Source: Vibrio albus (GTDB lineage: Bacteria > Pseudomonadota > Gammaproteobacteria > Enterobacterales > Vibrionaceae). Taken from it: a stretch of 64,000 bases of DNA. The stretch lies in contig NZ_QFWT01000004.1 of the NCBI RefSeq assembly GCF_003144035.1, positions 124,001 through 188,000 on the forward strand, in the 5' to 3' direction. This document shows positions 1 through 8,700 of this stretch, piece by piece (the first letter of the stretch is position 1; each line of letters opens with the position of its first letter). Both the position numbers and the translations under genes were made by a program. The notes below the pieces were generated by a model. That model was not told where the DNA came from, searched no databases, and saw only the letters and a list, made by a program, of their open reading frames with translations.

Positions 1-230
1 ACGGTGCCAACGCCCAGTTTGGCAATGCGTTTATCGGCTATGTTCACGCAGAAAACGATGGTACAGATTCATCAAATGATGAAGTAAACACTGTTTATGC
101 ATCTTACAAATTCGCTAACGTAATGGATGTGGAAGATCTGGCTCTGTACCTAGGTGCATACAGCTCTGAAACCAAAGAAGCTGACAACAAAGACAACGGT
201 GCTCGTCTACGAGTTAAATACATCTTCTAA
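1..230 (+). CDS. Outer-membrane porin, C-terminal fragment (OmpU-like)
   Basis: The frame starting at base 3 is open from the window edge and gives the last 75 residues of a general diffusion porin, ending at a TAA at 228-230. Seen: alternating beta-strand patterns (FGNAFIGYVHAE, VNTVYASYKF, LALYLGAYSS), acidic turns, and the terminal strand ARLRVKYIF with the final Phe recognised by the BAM machinery. Gln-Phe-Gly and Ala-Ser-Tyr-Lys-Phe are typical of Vibrio OmpU/OmpT-type trimeric porins. The start and most of the barrel lie outside the window, so the exact paralogue cannot be decided. A strong terminator follows within 30 bases. Confidence 0.85.
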   Translation, partial: GANAQFGNAFIGYVHAENDGTDSSNDEVNTVYASYKFANVMDVEDLALYLGAYSSETKEADNKDNGARLRVKYIF

Positions 231-297
231 ACCGCTGCTCACTGCCTTTTCATTTTTCGCCCATCCTGTGCATGTTCAGGATGGGTTTTTTCGTTGT
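231..297. repeat. 67-bp exact direct repeat, copy 1 (starts right after the porin stop)
   Basis: These 67 bases begin at the base after the porin stop and are identical, base for base, to 8634-8700. The copy contains the porin's rho-independent terminator. Bases on either side differ between the two copies. The pair brackets the pykA-pgtPCBA block, so one copy is probably the original porin terminator and the other was created when the block arrived or was rearranged. Confidence 0.95.
260..291 (+). terminator. Rho-independent terminator of the porin
   Basis: Perfect 9-bp stem CCCATCCTG/CAGGATGGG (260-268 with 277-285), 8-base loop, then six T. It lies 30 bases after the porin stop. Confidence 0.9.
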
Positions 298-348
298 CAC
301 TATCCCAAGGAGCCCCAAAGCTCTTGGAAAAGAGGCACAAGTCAGAAT

Positions 349-377
349 AAAAAAAGATCTGCGCAGTTGCGCAGATC
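349..377 (-). terminator. Terminator of the pgtP-pykA transcript
   Basis: GATCTGCGCA and TGCGCAGATC form a perfect 10-bp inverted repeat (356-365 with 368-377). On the minus strand it is followed by seven T (complement of 349-355). It lies 80 bases beyond the pykA stop, facing the porin terminator. Confidence 0.9.
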
Positions 378-456
378 AAAATCCTATGTGGAGCACAGGA
401 CGAGGGTATTACAGCTGTTAACGTATATGGAGGTATCGTTTAATCTTTATATCCTG

Positions 457-1914
457 CTATGCTGCGATAGCATCACAGGGAATGTCGACCAGTTGACAGA
501 TATTGCGCTTGCCTGAACCATCAACGGAATCAATCTGGGTCAGCAGAATAGAGGAAATAGCATACTGAGCAGCTCGTTGCGTCAGCAGACCGAGTACCCC
601 ATCGGTTTTATCAGAACAACCACCGGCTTCGGCAAAATAGATCGGCTCTACACCTCTTAACAGCGTCAGCTTAGCCAGCAGACGTGGCTTGTTGCTCAGC
701 GCCCAGATAACCGCGCGGGTCTGGCATCGCGACATCAGGCGTGGTGTTTCACCCTGTTCCGTCAGGATAGCCACCCCAAGCGTCTGATGTGAGCGAGAAG
801 CTGACATCACCGAAGAAAGGGCAAAGCTTTTTCCGGGGGTAGTACATAAATGGTGTAGCTGTTCCCAGTTATCCAGTCGCTCATCCAGGCTTTCTTCCGC
901 ACCACGGGCAATGCGTACCATGGCCTGCACCGACTCTACCGGGAATTTCCCCGCCGCAGACTCCGCTGACAACATCACCGCATCCGTACCGTCGATCACA
1001 GCATTGGCAATATCCAGCACTTCGGCACGGGTTGGTGTCGGGTTATCGATCATCGATTCGAGCATCTGAGTCGCGGTAATGACTGGCTTGCCATAGTATC
1101 TGGCGCGGTTGATCAGCTGTTTCTGCACGGCAGGCAGACGAGCATCACCAACTTCAACCCCCAAATCGCCGCGAGCCACCATAATGATATCGGAAGCTTT
1201 GATCACCTCGTCCATCACATTTTGGTTTTCCACCACTTCGGCGCGTTCTACTTTGGCAATAATATGGGCATCGCAGCCAGCAGCGACAGCCAGCTCACGT
1301 GCATACTCAATATCGTCGGCATTTCTCGGGAAAGACACCGCTAAGAAGTCAGCCTGAAGCTCTGCTGCCGTCTTGATGTCCTGCTTATCTTTATCCGTCA
1401 GTGACGGTGCGGATAAACCGCCGCCCAGCAGGTTAATCCCTTTACGGTTGGATAGTTTACCGCCGCTGACCACTCGGGTTTTAGCCCATCCTTCATCAGC
1501 ACAGACATCCTGCACTTCCAGCTTAATCCGGCCGTCATCCAGCAGTAGCTGGTTACCCGGTACTAGGTCGGCAATTAACTCTGGGTAGTCCAGCCCAACA
1601 CGCTGCTGGTTTCCCGCAAATTCATCCATCCGACTGTCGAGATAAAACTCATCACCAGCGGTTAAATTGACAAACTGGTTTTCAAAGCATGAAGTACGAA
1701 TTTTTGGCCCTTGTAAATCAACCAGAACACCGACCTGACGATTAAGGCGCGTGGCGATATCCCGAACCAAATGCGCCCGGGCGATATGCTCATCTGCCGT
1801 ACCGTGTGAAAAATTCAGGCGAACCACATTCACACCAGACTGAATAAGTTGTGTCAGCGTCTCTTCGCTGGCCGTCGCCGGTCCTAGCGTCGCCACTATT
1901 TTGGTTTTACACAT
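457..1914 (-). CDS. pykA: Pyruvate kinase, PykA (type II) family
   Basis: Converts phosphoenolpyruvate and ADP to pyruvate and ATP in the cytoplasm. The 485-residue protein begins MCKTKIVATLGPAT and has the RLNFSHG motif, the LVDLQGPKIR segment, the active-site region AKVERAE with the catalytic Lys, [12 protein letters not shown], and ITATQMLESM (K+/Mg2+ and substrate site). It resembles E. coli PykA more than PykF (for example LSNRKGINLLGGGLSA), and is clearly different from the PykF at 42341. The start has a good Shine-Dalgarno (AGGAACTCTT before ATG). It lies 90 bases downstream of pgtP on the same strand with no terminator between, so co-transcription is likely. Inference: it serves as a dedicated PEP outlet for the phosphoglycerate/PEP transporter. 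Confidence 0.93.
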   Translation of the reverse strand: MCKTKIVATLGPATASEETLTQLIQSGVNVVRLNFSHGTADEHIARAHLVRDIATRLNRQVGVLVDLQGPKIRTSCFENQFVNLTAGDEFYLDSRMDEFAGNQQRVGLDYPELIADLVPGNQLLLDDGRIKLEVQDVCADEGWAKTRVVSGGKLSNRKGINLLGGGLSAPSLTDKDKQDIKTAAELQADFLAVSFPRNADDIEYARELAVAAGCDAHIIAKVERAEVVENQNVMDEVIKASDIIMVARGDLGVEVGDARLPAVQKQLINRARYYGKPVITATQMLESMIDNPTPTRAEVLDIANAVIDGTDAVMLSAESAAGKFPVESVQAMVRIARGAEESLDERLDNWEQLHHLCTTPGKSFALSSVMSASRSHQTLGVAILTEQGETPRLMSRCQTRAVIWALSNKPRLLAKLTLLRGVEPIYFAEAGGCSDKTDGVLGLLTQRAAQYAISSILLTQIDSVDGSGKRNICQLVDIPCDAIAA

Positions 1915-2004
1915 AAGAGTTCCTGTTTGACCTGTAAAGGTAAAAAGAAAGGAAGAGAGCTACAGGCCCAAAGCCGGTAGCTCAATCGTAATCAGCGGTT
2001 ATGC

Positions 2005-3381
2005 TTATTTAGCTTCCTGAGGTACCTGCTTTGTTGTACCTTCATCAATATCCACCACTTTCTTGGCATTCCATACTGTCAAGGCAAGAAGCAGCGAAAC
2101 TACGCTCGCACCCAGCCAGAAGTACTGAGCCTGAGTAAAGTCGTATGTTTCCACGCCATCAATGGTAGTGATGGCAATCAGATTACTTGAGATAACTTCC
2201 TGTGCCGAAGCCGCCATGTAAGAGAACAGACCGATAAAGCCTTTTACCGCACCTACGGCGTTTTTCGGCATCAGGTCACAAGCCGTCAGACCCGCCAGGA
2301 ATACCACCAGACCACCGATAGCAAAACCAACCATGCCAAGCGCCACAGCATCAACAACGCGGTTATCAGGGCCGAAGAACATCAGGCACATACCAGCTAT
2401 GTTGGCCAGACCATACATCAGGGTCGGAATATGACGGTTCGAGCCAAAAATCTTGTCCGAAACGATACCCGACAGAACAGCACCAAACAGACCGGCAATC
2501 GGGTAAGCCGACATGGCAAAACCAGCGTCAATCAGCGAGTAACCTTTCACTTCCTGCAGGTACAGTACCGCCCATGAAGACATGGCGTAACGCGAGGTGT
2601 ACATAGCCGCACAAGACAGAGCGATCAGCCATACCACAGGCTGTTTAATCACAAAGAACTGAGCGCGACGAGTCTCTTTCGGATCAGCCACTTTCTTTAC
2701 TTCCGGCTCTTCATCAAATGCAGTCGCAGCATCAGGCAGGCCATAAGTTTGCGGACGGTCTTTCAGCACGAAGAACATGGTGATAGCAGCAGCCAGTCCG
2801 GCAATACCCGCACCGATAAAGCCTGCACGCCAACCCAGATAGCTAACCAGTGTTGCAGTCAGGATCCAGGTAATACCTTCACCGATACTTCTTGAGGCAC
2901 CCCAGATAGAGTAACGGCTACCACGCTGTTTTGGCGAAAACCACTGGAAGATAGACACACAAGAAGGTGCAGACCCCACAGACTGGAACCAACCGTTCAG
3001 ACCCCATAGGATAACGAAGAACAGACCGGCGGTATTCATGCCCATAGCCAGAGCCGTTAAACCTGACAAGAAAAGTGCGAACGACATAAAGCGGCCAATG
3101 TTGGCATAGTCGGACAAGAAACCGTTAGAGAACTTACCGATAGCGTAAGTAAAGAAGAACGCCGAGCCCATCAGACCCAGTTCTTCCAGTGATACGATAC
3201 CAGCGTCAAGCATTGGTTTTTTCACCACACCAAGGCTCATACGTACAACGTAAAATACAGCGTAACCCGTCATCAGGCCGAGGAAAACCTGCCATTGATA
3301 CAGCTTAAAGCGCGATTGCATCGCTGCCTTATTTGTGTCCGACAGTGGTAAGTCGGGCCGTGTTTTAAAGAAATTAAGCAT
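2005..3381 (-). CDS. pgtP: Phosphoglycerate/PEP:phosphate antiporter PgtP
   Basis: Inner-membrane transporter of the organophosphate:Pi antiporter (OPA) branch of the major facilitator superfamily, related to UhpT, UhpC and GlpT. In Salmonella PgtP takes up 2-/3-phosphoglycerate and PEP. Seen: about 12 hydrophobic segments, the N-terminal family signature around FYVVRMSLGVVKKPML with conserved Arg and Lys, and YAIGKFSNGFLSDY between helices 2 and 3. I place the start at 3381 (MLNFFKTRPDL, 458 residues) because GGAGAGCAGA precedes this ATG and it matches the family length; an upstream open stretch to 3516 looks non-coding. It is divergent from pgtC across 288 bases and is followed by pykA. The pgtCBA context makes PgtP the best call within the family. 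Confidence 0.9.
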   Translation of the reverse strand: MLNFFKTRPDLPLSDTNKAAMQSRFKLYQWQVFLGLMTGYAVFYVVRMSLGVVKKPMLDAGIVSLEELGLMGSAFFFTYAIGKFSNGFLSDYANIGRFMSFALFLSGLTALAMGMNTAGLFFVILWGLNGWFQSVGSAPSCVSIFQWFSPKQRGSRYSIWGASRSIGEGITWILTATLVSYLGWRAGFIGAGIAGLAAAITMFFVLKDRPQTYGLPDAATAFDEEPEVKKVADPKETRRAQFFVIKQPVVWLIALSCAAMYTSRYAMSSWAVLYLQEVKGYSLIDAGFAMSAYPIAGLFGAVLSGIVSDKIFGSNRHIPTLMYGLANIAGMCLMFFGPDNRVVDAVALGMVGFAIGGLVVFLAGLTACDLMPKNAVGAVKGFIGLFSYMAASAQEVISSNLIAITTIDGVETYDFTQAQYFWLGASVVSLLLALTVWNAKKVVDIDEGTTKQVPQEAK

Positions 3382-3669
3382 TCTGCTCTCCATTCGTTTG
3401 TCTAAAATAACAAGTGATACATCTTGGTCGGGAGCATCATGCGAATTTAGGTGATTTATAGCAAAACACCTCTTTTGGGGTAGTTTTGACTCAAACCATT
3501 TATTTTCATGCGTCAAAACTGACTATTCTGGCCTTTTACGGCCCCAGTAAGTTGATAATATAGAGCTTATCAATAGCAGTTCAGAGTCATAAGTGACTCA
3601 ACAGCGCCACACAGGTAATAACACCAACATGCTGAATATTTGCGATAGCGCACATTTAGGGAGATTTAT
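3382..3669. promoter_or_regulatory. Divergent pgtP / pgtC control region with long-spaced inverted repeat
   Basis: This 288-bp region must hold both promoters. The striking element is a perfect inverted repeat, AGTTTTGAC at 3482-3490 and GTCAAAACT at 3512-3520. Its centres are 30 bp apart, about three helical turns, so both arms lie on one face of the DNA. It is a good candidate for the PgtA operator. I found no -24/-12 (sigma-54) element with correct spacing on either strand. A weak sigma-70 -10 (TAATAT near 3560) precedes pgtC. GGGAGA lies just before the pgtC ATG. Confidence 0.5.
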
Positions 3670-4962
3670 ATGAACCCGATACGGAAAAAAGCATGGCAGC
3701 GGCTGCTACTTGCCTGTTGTGGACTGTATGCTGTGGTGACTCAGGCTCACTCCGACGAGCTGGTTATTCTGACCACCTTCTCCAGCGAACCGATGAGTGA
3801 ACTGGTCTCAGAGTTTAACCAGCGCTACCCTGACGTAAACGTACGCCTGGTTCACCGCCGGACCCAGTCTATTATTCAGCTACTGAATAAACGTTATATA
3901 CATGATATTGATGTGGTTCTGAGCTCCTCTCCGGTACTGATGCAGCACTTATCAGATGTAGATCGTCTGTCCGCAAACCCTGTGATATATACGCTGCCTA
4001 AAGCCCTGCAGGGGTTCGTGTTACCACCGGCCGATCAGGTGGTGACCGTCGGCTATTCCGGTGCAGGGATCATCTGGAACAGCGACTATTTACACGCTCA
4101 CAATCTCCCGCTGCCCACGTCGTTCTCCTCACTGACTGACAGCCAGTACTTAGGGCACCTGACAATGAGTACGCCGTCCCGTTCGGGGACCACACGACTG
4201 ATGCTGGAGAGCCTCTTAGCGCGGTACGGCTGGGAAGACGGCTGGCGGATCATTATGAATGTCGGGGCCAATCTGGCAACGGTGTCTTCACGCAGTTTTG
4301 GGGTAAGTGACTACGTTGCCAAAGGGCAACTCGGTATCGGCCCTACTATCGACAGTTACGCGTTCCTGCTGCAGCGAAAAATGGGGCACATCAAATTCCG
4401 CTACGACAACGACTTTACCGCCATGCCAACCTATGTGGCCCAGCTCAGCGACGGTCATACCCCCTACGCCCAGGCCTTTATTCGTCTGCTGCTGTCCCCG
4501 AGCGTACAGAATAAAATAGATACCATCAGTTTTGCCAAAATGGCGCTCGATGATGACCTGTTACTGAGCAAAGGGCTGCCAAAGTTATCGCTTGCCACTG
4601 TGTTACAGCGGGAGAAACTGGTGGATCATATCTTCGATACCGCCATTACCCGGCGTCTGCCGGAGCTCCAAGACAGCTGGCAGTCACTCATTAACCGCAG
4701 AGTATCGGCCAGAGGTGATGTTGATACATTACGAAAACTGGATAAGTTAAAACAACAGATGTTTTCCCTGCCGGTAACCGAAGCGCAGATAACCGAACTG
4801 GGTAACAAACTGAACCACCTAGATAACAGCTCCGACGTCGACCAGGCGATGATCCGGCTGATGCTGACCGAGTTCGACCACGAATTAAACCGAAAGCTCA
4901 CTGAACAAGGAGCCAAGGTAGCCGCAGAACTACGGGCAATCAGACAGGCAGGTCAGCGATGA
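3670..4962 (+). CDS. pgtC: Phosphoglycerate-sensing periplasmic regulatory protein PgtC
   Basis: Periplasmic substrate-binding-type protein of 430 residues. It has a Sec signal peptide (charged start MNPIRKKAWQR, hydrophobic core, Ala-His-Ser end near residue 28), then an extracellular solute-binding fold of the iron/spermidine type (VILTTFSSEPMSELV, GYSGAGIIWNSDYL). In the Salmonella system PgtC works with PgtB to relay the phosphoglycerate signal for pgtP induction. The last 100 residues are alpha-helical and polar, an arrangement suited to contacting the sensor kinase. The stop overlaps the pgtB start (ATGA), so translation is coupled. Confidence 0.85.
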   Translation: MNPIRKKAWQRLLLACCGLYAVVTQAHSDELVILTTFSSEPMSELVSEFNQRYPDVNVRLVHRRTQSIIQLLNKRYIHDIDVVLSSSPVLMQHLSDVDRLSANPVIYTLPKALQGFVLPPADQVVTVGYSGAGIIWNSDYLHAHNLPLPTSFSSLTDSQYLGHLTMSTPSRSGTTRLMLESLLARYGWEDGWRIIMNVGANLATVSSRSFGVSDYVAKGQLGIGPTIDSYAFLLQRKMGHIKFRYDNDFTAMPTYVAQLSDGHTPYAQAFIRLLLSPSVQNKIDTISFAKMALDDDLLLSKGLPKLSLATVLQREKLVDHIFDTAITRRLPELQDSWQSLINRRVSARGDVDTLRKLDKLKQQMFSLPVTEAQITELGNKLNHLDNSSDVDQAMIRLMLTEFDHELNRKLTEQGAKVAAELRAIRQAGQR

Positions 4963-7331
4963 AGTTAAAACATCACCAGACAATCGGTGCCAAACTGGTA
5001 CTGGCATTCAGTTGCAGCACCCTGTTACTGGCCATCGTGACCATCGTCGCCGGAGGCACATGGCATCAACTGGACAATCAGGTTGCCCGTCTGCTCGATA
5101 CCAGCGTACCCAAATACAATGCCAGTTATCAGCTTGAAAGCCGCAGCAGTGATATTCGCCGTAAAGTACAGCGGCTGAGAACCATCACCAGCAAAGTCGA
5201 ACTGGAAGAGCAGAGCAGGAAACTGGACGAACAGCTGGCACAGATAAGTAAAGCAGTGCCAGACAAGACCCCGGATAGCTCATCGTCTGAAGGCGACATC
5301 GCCCGCCTGACGGATGCCTATCAGTTGCTATCTCAACAAGTTTCATACTACTCACAGGATGTCTTTAAACGCATCGACCTGAAGCGTCAGCGTGATCTAG
5401 TGGTCGAACAGCTGGACTGGCTGCATCAGGATATCCGCTCAGAGCTGATCCCGCTGAGACAGGAGTACCACTGGCAGACAGAGCGGGCTCCGGACTCGCA
5501 GCAGGTTGAGGAGGCTCTCTCTCGGCTGAATGATATTCAGGCAATACTGGATCTCGAATCTACCCTTTATGAACTGACACTCAGTGTCATGGCCTCACAG
5601 ACCATTAGTCAGCTAACCAATGGTATGAAAGTGGTGCAGATCCGGCTGAAAAACCTGTCGACACTGAGCCAGCCCCTGTTCAGCAACCCCACCGCCGTTG
5701 CATATAGGCAGTTGCTGGCAGAGCTGACCAGCCTGCTCTCACCAGAGGGGCAGTTTCAGCAACTGACACAGGATGTTCTGCTGCATAATCAACTGATTCA
5801 AACCAAACAGGTGTCGATAGAGGAACAACTTCAAACCATTCACCAGCAGATTGCCGTCTTAGTGGATGATGCCGACAACCAGTTCCTGCAGATAAAAAAC
5901 CAGACCACCCGGCTAACTCAGTACGGTAACCAGGTGTTACTGGCCTGCTTTATTCTGTCTATTCTTATCAGCCTATTTCTGACCTACTATTTTGTCAATA
6001 AACGCATTGTCGGCCGGCTGAATAACCTCAGCCGCAGTATCGACGCCATAATCAAGAACGATCTCAGCCAGCCGATCCGTATCGACGGCAACGATGAAAT
6101 AGGCCGGCTCAGCGGTAAACTGATCGAATATGGCAATAAGGTGCGCGAGGTACAAAGGACCAATGCGCTCAACCTGATCAACAACACCACCGCCAGCCTG
6201 ATCACCTGTGATCTCTCCGGCGGCGTGGAATCCGCCAACCTCAGTGCCCGGAACCGGCTGGGACTCGACGATATGACTATTGCCCGGCTTATCTGGCACT
6301 GCTTCCCCACCAAGAGCCAGGATCATATTAAAGCGCTTTTTGCCGCCGACTCCGAGCTGCTGAGTCTGCGCCGGGCCGAAGCCACCCTGTCGATAGAAAC
6401 CGGCAGTGAGCCCTGTTACCTGCACTGCGATTTTCGTCTGTTTACTCAGGGCCTGCATAACAAGGTCATTGTTACCATCACTGATATCACTCAGCAGGAG
6501 CTGGCTAACCGGCTGCTGGAGTTCAGAGTCCAGCAGAAGACCGCCGATCTGGTGCAGAAAAACCAACACCTTGAGGAAGAGATCAGTGAGCGGGAGCGGG
6601 CAGAAGCCCACTTGCAGGCGACCCAGAACGAACTGATCCAGGCGGCTAAAATGGCGGTGGTCGGCCAGACCATGACCAGTCTGGCGCACGAACTGAACCA
6701 GCCATTAAATGCTATGTCGAGCTACATATATAGTGCCCGGCTATTGTGCGAACAGGACCCGAGCAAAACCCGGGAATCGCTCGATCACATTGATAATCTA
6801 ATGATCCGAATGGGTAAGATCATCAACAGCCTGAAAAACTTCGCCAGAAAAACCGATGCCCGGGCACAACCGGAAGCCGTCGAACTCACCGCTGTGATTG
6901 AGAACGCCATGACGATCGTCAACACTCGCGCCCGGCGCGAGCAGATCCAGCTGCAGAGCTATATTTACACGCCGATCTGGCTGTCTGCGAATGCCGTTTC
7001 TCTGGAGCAGGTACTGATCAACCTGCTGGTGAACAGCTGCGACGCTCTGCAAGAGAAAGACCGGACAGACGATAAACGAGTCACTATTGAGCTGCTAAAC
7101 TATACCGAGAACAGAGTCACTTTCACCGTGTCTGACTCCGGTGACGGCTTTGATGAACATATTATCCACCAGCTTTTTACCCCCTTTACTACCTCGAAAG
7201 AAATCGGACTAGGACTGGGACTGAGTATCTGCCGCTCGCTGATGGAGCGTTATTCAGGAAACATCTACCTCGCCTCGAACCTGAGCGGGGGCGCATTAGT
7301 CGTATTGGAACTGCCTTATGAGCCACATTAA
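4959..7331 (+). CDS. pgtB: Sensor histidine kinase PgtB
   Basis: Membrane sensor kinase of 790 residues. Order: short cytoplasmic start; TM1 (about 12-30); a long helical periplasmic region with coiled-coil character (about 35-325); TM2 (about 326-347, LLACFILSILISLFLTYYF); HAMP linker; PAS-like segment (about 400-520); coiled coil; HisKA with the H-box SLAHELNQPLNAMS (phospho-acceptor near His577); and an HATPase domain ending in the G box GLGLGLSICRSLMERYSG. The H-box is of the DctB type. It should autophosphorylate in response to PgtC-bound ligand and phosphorylate PgtA. It overlaps pgtC by 4 bases and pgtA by 14. Confidence 0.88.
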   Translation: MKLKHHQTIGAKLVLAFSCSTLLLAIVTIVAGGTWHQLDNQVARLLDTSVPKYNASYQLESRSSDIRRKVQRLRTITSKVELEEQSRKLDEQLAQISKAVPDKTPDSSSSEGDIARLTDAYQLLSQQVSYYSQDVFKRIDLKRQRDLVVEQLDWLHQDIRSELIPLRQEYHWQTERAPDSQQVEEALSRLNDIQAILDLESTLYELTLSVMASQTISQLTNGMKVVQIRLKNLSTLSQPLFSNPTAVAYRQLLAELTSLLSPEGQFQQLTQDVLLHNQLIQTKQVSIEEQLQTIHQQIAVLVDDADNQFLQIKNQTTRLTQYGNQVLLACFILSILISLFLTYYFVNKRIVGRLNNLSRSIDAIIKNDLSQPIRIDGNDEIGRLSGKLIEYGNKVREVQRTNALNLINNTTASLITCDLSGGVESANLSARNRLGLDDMTIARLIWHCFPTKSQDHIKALFAADSELLSLRRAEATLSIETGSEPCYLHCDFRLFTQGLHNKVIVTITDITQQELANRLLEFRVQQKTADLVQKNQHLEEEISERERAEAHLQATQNELIQAAKMAVVGQTMTSLAHELNQPLNAMSSYIYSARLLCEQDPSKTRESLDHIDNLMIRMGKIINSLKNFARKTDARAQPEAVELTAVIENAMTIVNTRARREQIQLQSYIYTPIWLSANAVSLEQVLINLLVNSCDALQEKDRTDDKRVTIELLNYTENRVTFTVSDSGDGFDEHIIHQLFTPFTTSKEIGLGLGLSICRSLMERYSGNIYLASNLSGGALVVLELPYEPH

Positions 7332-8604
7332 TTATTCTGTCCTGTTGGTTGATGACGATCAGGATGTACTGGACGCTTATCAGCACCTAATGAACCTGTC
7401 CAGGCTGCATGCCAGATCGATCAGCGATCCGACTCAGGCGCTCAGCTATATCACCAGCGACTGGGCTGGTGTGGTGGTGCTGGATATGTATATGCCACAA
7501 ATGCATGGTATGGAGCTGCTAAAGGCGATCAAAGCCGTCGATGAGCATATTCCAATCATCGTCGTCACCGGGCACGGGGATATCCCGATGGCAGTGGAAG
7601 CGGTCAAACAAGGGGCCAGCGAGTTTATCGAAAAACCCATTGATCCGGCCAAACTCCTGCCGATGCTGAACAAGCACATCCGGATACGGAAAACCTTTGT
7701 TGAACAGAAACAGAGTGTTGCCAGTGAAATCAGTCACGTACTGATCGGCAAGTCGGCTCAACTGAAACGGATCCGCGAACATATCGCCCAGTATGCCCTG
7801 TTGAATACTCATGTGGTGATCCATGGAGAATCAGGCACCGGACGGCATATCGTGGCAGAACTGCTCCACTCAGCCAGCGCACCCGAAACGGAAGATCGCC
7901 CGCTGCAGTACTTAACCGGCAACAGTACGGTTTCCGTGGACATGCTGGAAGATCAGTTGAGACAGACTCAGGGCGGAACACTGATTATTGATGATTTACA
8001 TCACCTGACTGAACCAGTGCAACGCTATCTGACCCAGAGCCTGCTGGAGCAGGAAAGGGACACTCATCACCGCCCCCGTATCATCAGTATTTTTACCGAT
8101 TTACCGGAGATGCTGCTCAACAGCCAGAATATCATTCCGGAGCTTTACTATCTGCTCAATCAGGGTGTGGTCGAGATGCCACCGTTAAGAGCGCGACCGG
8201 ATGATATTGCCGCTATTTTCCACCATTTCCTAAAGCAGAGCTGCATCAAGCTGGGGAAACCGCTGCCGAGCGTAGAATCCAACTACCTGTCACTGCTGCG
8301 CGCCCACCAGTGGCCGGGTAACGTACGTGAGCTCCGGAATGTGGCCGAACTGTTCGCCATCGGTATCATTAAGCTAACCGGCAAGGAGAGCGTCTACCGG
8401 AAAGATGAAATCAGCTCACCACTGGATGAACTGGTGGAAGATTACGAAAAACGGGTGATCGAAGACGCCTTGTTTCTGCACTCCGGTCATGTGTCTGATG
8501 CCGCGACCTACCTGCAGGTACCGCGTAAGAAGCTGTATTTAAGGATGAAAAAATACAACATCGATAAAGACCATTACAAAAGCGAGCAAAAGCACAGAAT
8601 CTGA
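7318..8604 (+). CDS. pgtA: Response regulator PgtA with degenerate NtrC-type ATPase domain
   Basis: Cytoplasmic regulator of 428 residues: receiver domain (Asp12, Asp13, phospho-acceptor Asp56, Lys107), a central AAA+ domain like that of NtrC/DctD, and a Fis-type C-terminal helix-turn-helix (about 390-418). The central domain lacks features needed for sigma-54 activation: Walker A reads GESGTGRH at 170-177 (Arg replaces the Lys), Walker B is IIDD, and no GAFTGA loop is present. It therefore probably activates a sigma-70 promoter by DNA binding, as TyrR does. It overlaps pgtB by 14 bases and is the last gene of pgtCBA. Its likely target is the pgtP promoter and the inverted repeat at 3482-3520. 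Confidence 0.87.
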   Translation: MSHINYSVLLVDDDQDVLDAYQHLMNLSRLHARSISDPTQALSYITSDWAGVVVLDMYMPQMHGMELLKAIKAVDEHIPIIVVTGHGDIPMAVEAVKQGASEFIEKPIDPAKLLPMLNKHIRIRKTFVEQKQSVASEISHVLIGKSAQLKRIREHIAQYALLNTHVVIHGESGTGRHIVAELLHSASAPETEDRPLQYLTGNSTVSVDMLEDQLRQTQGGTLIIDDLHHLTEPVQRYLTQSLLEQERDTHHRPRIISIFTDLPEMLLNSQNIIPELYYLLNQGVVEMPPLRARPDDIAAIFHHFLKQSCIKLGKPLPSVESNYLSLLRAHQWPGNVRELRNVAELFAIGIIKLTGKESVYRKDEISSPLDELVEDYEKRVIEDALFLHSGHVSDAATYLQVPRKKLYLRMKKYNIDKDHYKSEQKHRI

Positions 8605-8633
8605 GCGCATCTCCCCCTGTCGGCCATTCAACC

Positions 8634-8700
8634 ACCGCTGCTCACTGCCTTTTCATTTTTCGCCCATCCTGTGCATGTTCAGGATGGGTTTTTTCGTTGT
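8634..8700. repeat. 67-bp exact direct repeat, copy 2 (after pgtA, contains terminator)
   Basis: Identical to 231-297, including the 9-bp stem (8663-8671 with 8680-8688) and T run that act here as the pgtCBA terminator. It starts 29 bases after the pgtA stop and lies 109 bases before selD. See copy 1. Confidence 0.95.
8663..8694 (+). terminator. Rho-independent terminator after pgtA
   Basis: CCCATCCTG/CAGGATGGG stem, 8-base loop and six T. It is the same hairpin as after the porin. Confidence 0.88.

Noticed and set aside
154-516. Plus-strand open frame running from the porin end toward pykA
   Set aside because: It overlaps the porin end, both terminators and the pykA end in the wrong frame. 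No ribosome site, no family similarity.
3382-3516. Longer N-terminus for PgtP (start at 3516)
   Set aside because: The extra 45 residues do not resemble the family and lie over the promoter region and inverted repeat. The ATG at 3381 has a good ribosome site.
3382-3669. Sigma-54 promoter for the pgt genes
   Set aside because: GG and GC pairs near 3531-3543 have the wrong spacing (9 instead of 10), none is found on the other strand, and PgtA lacks GAFTGA.
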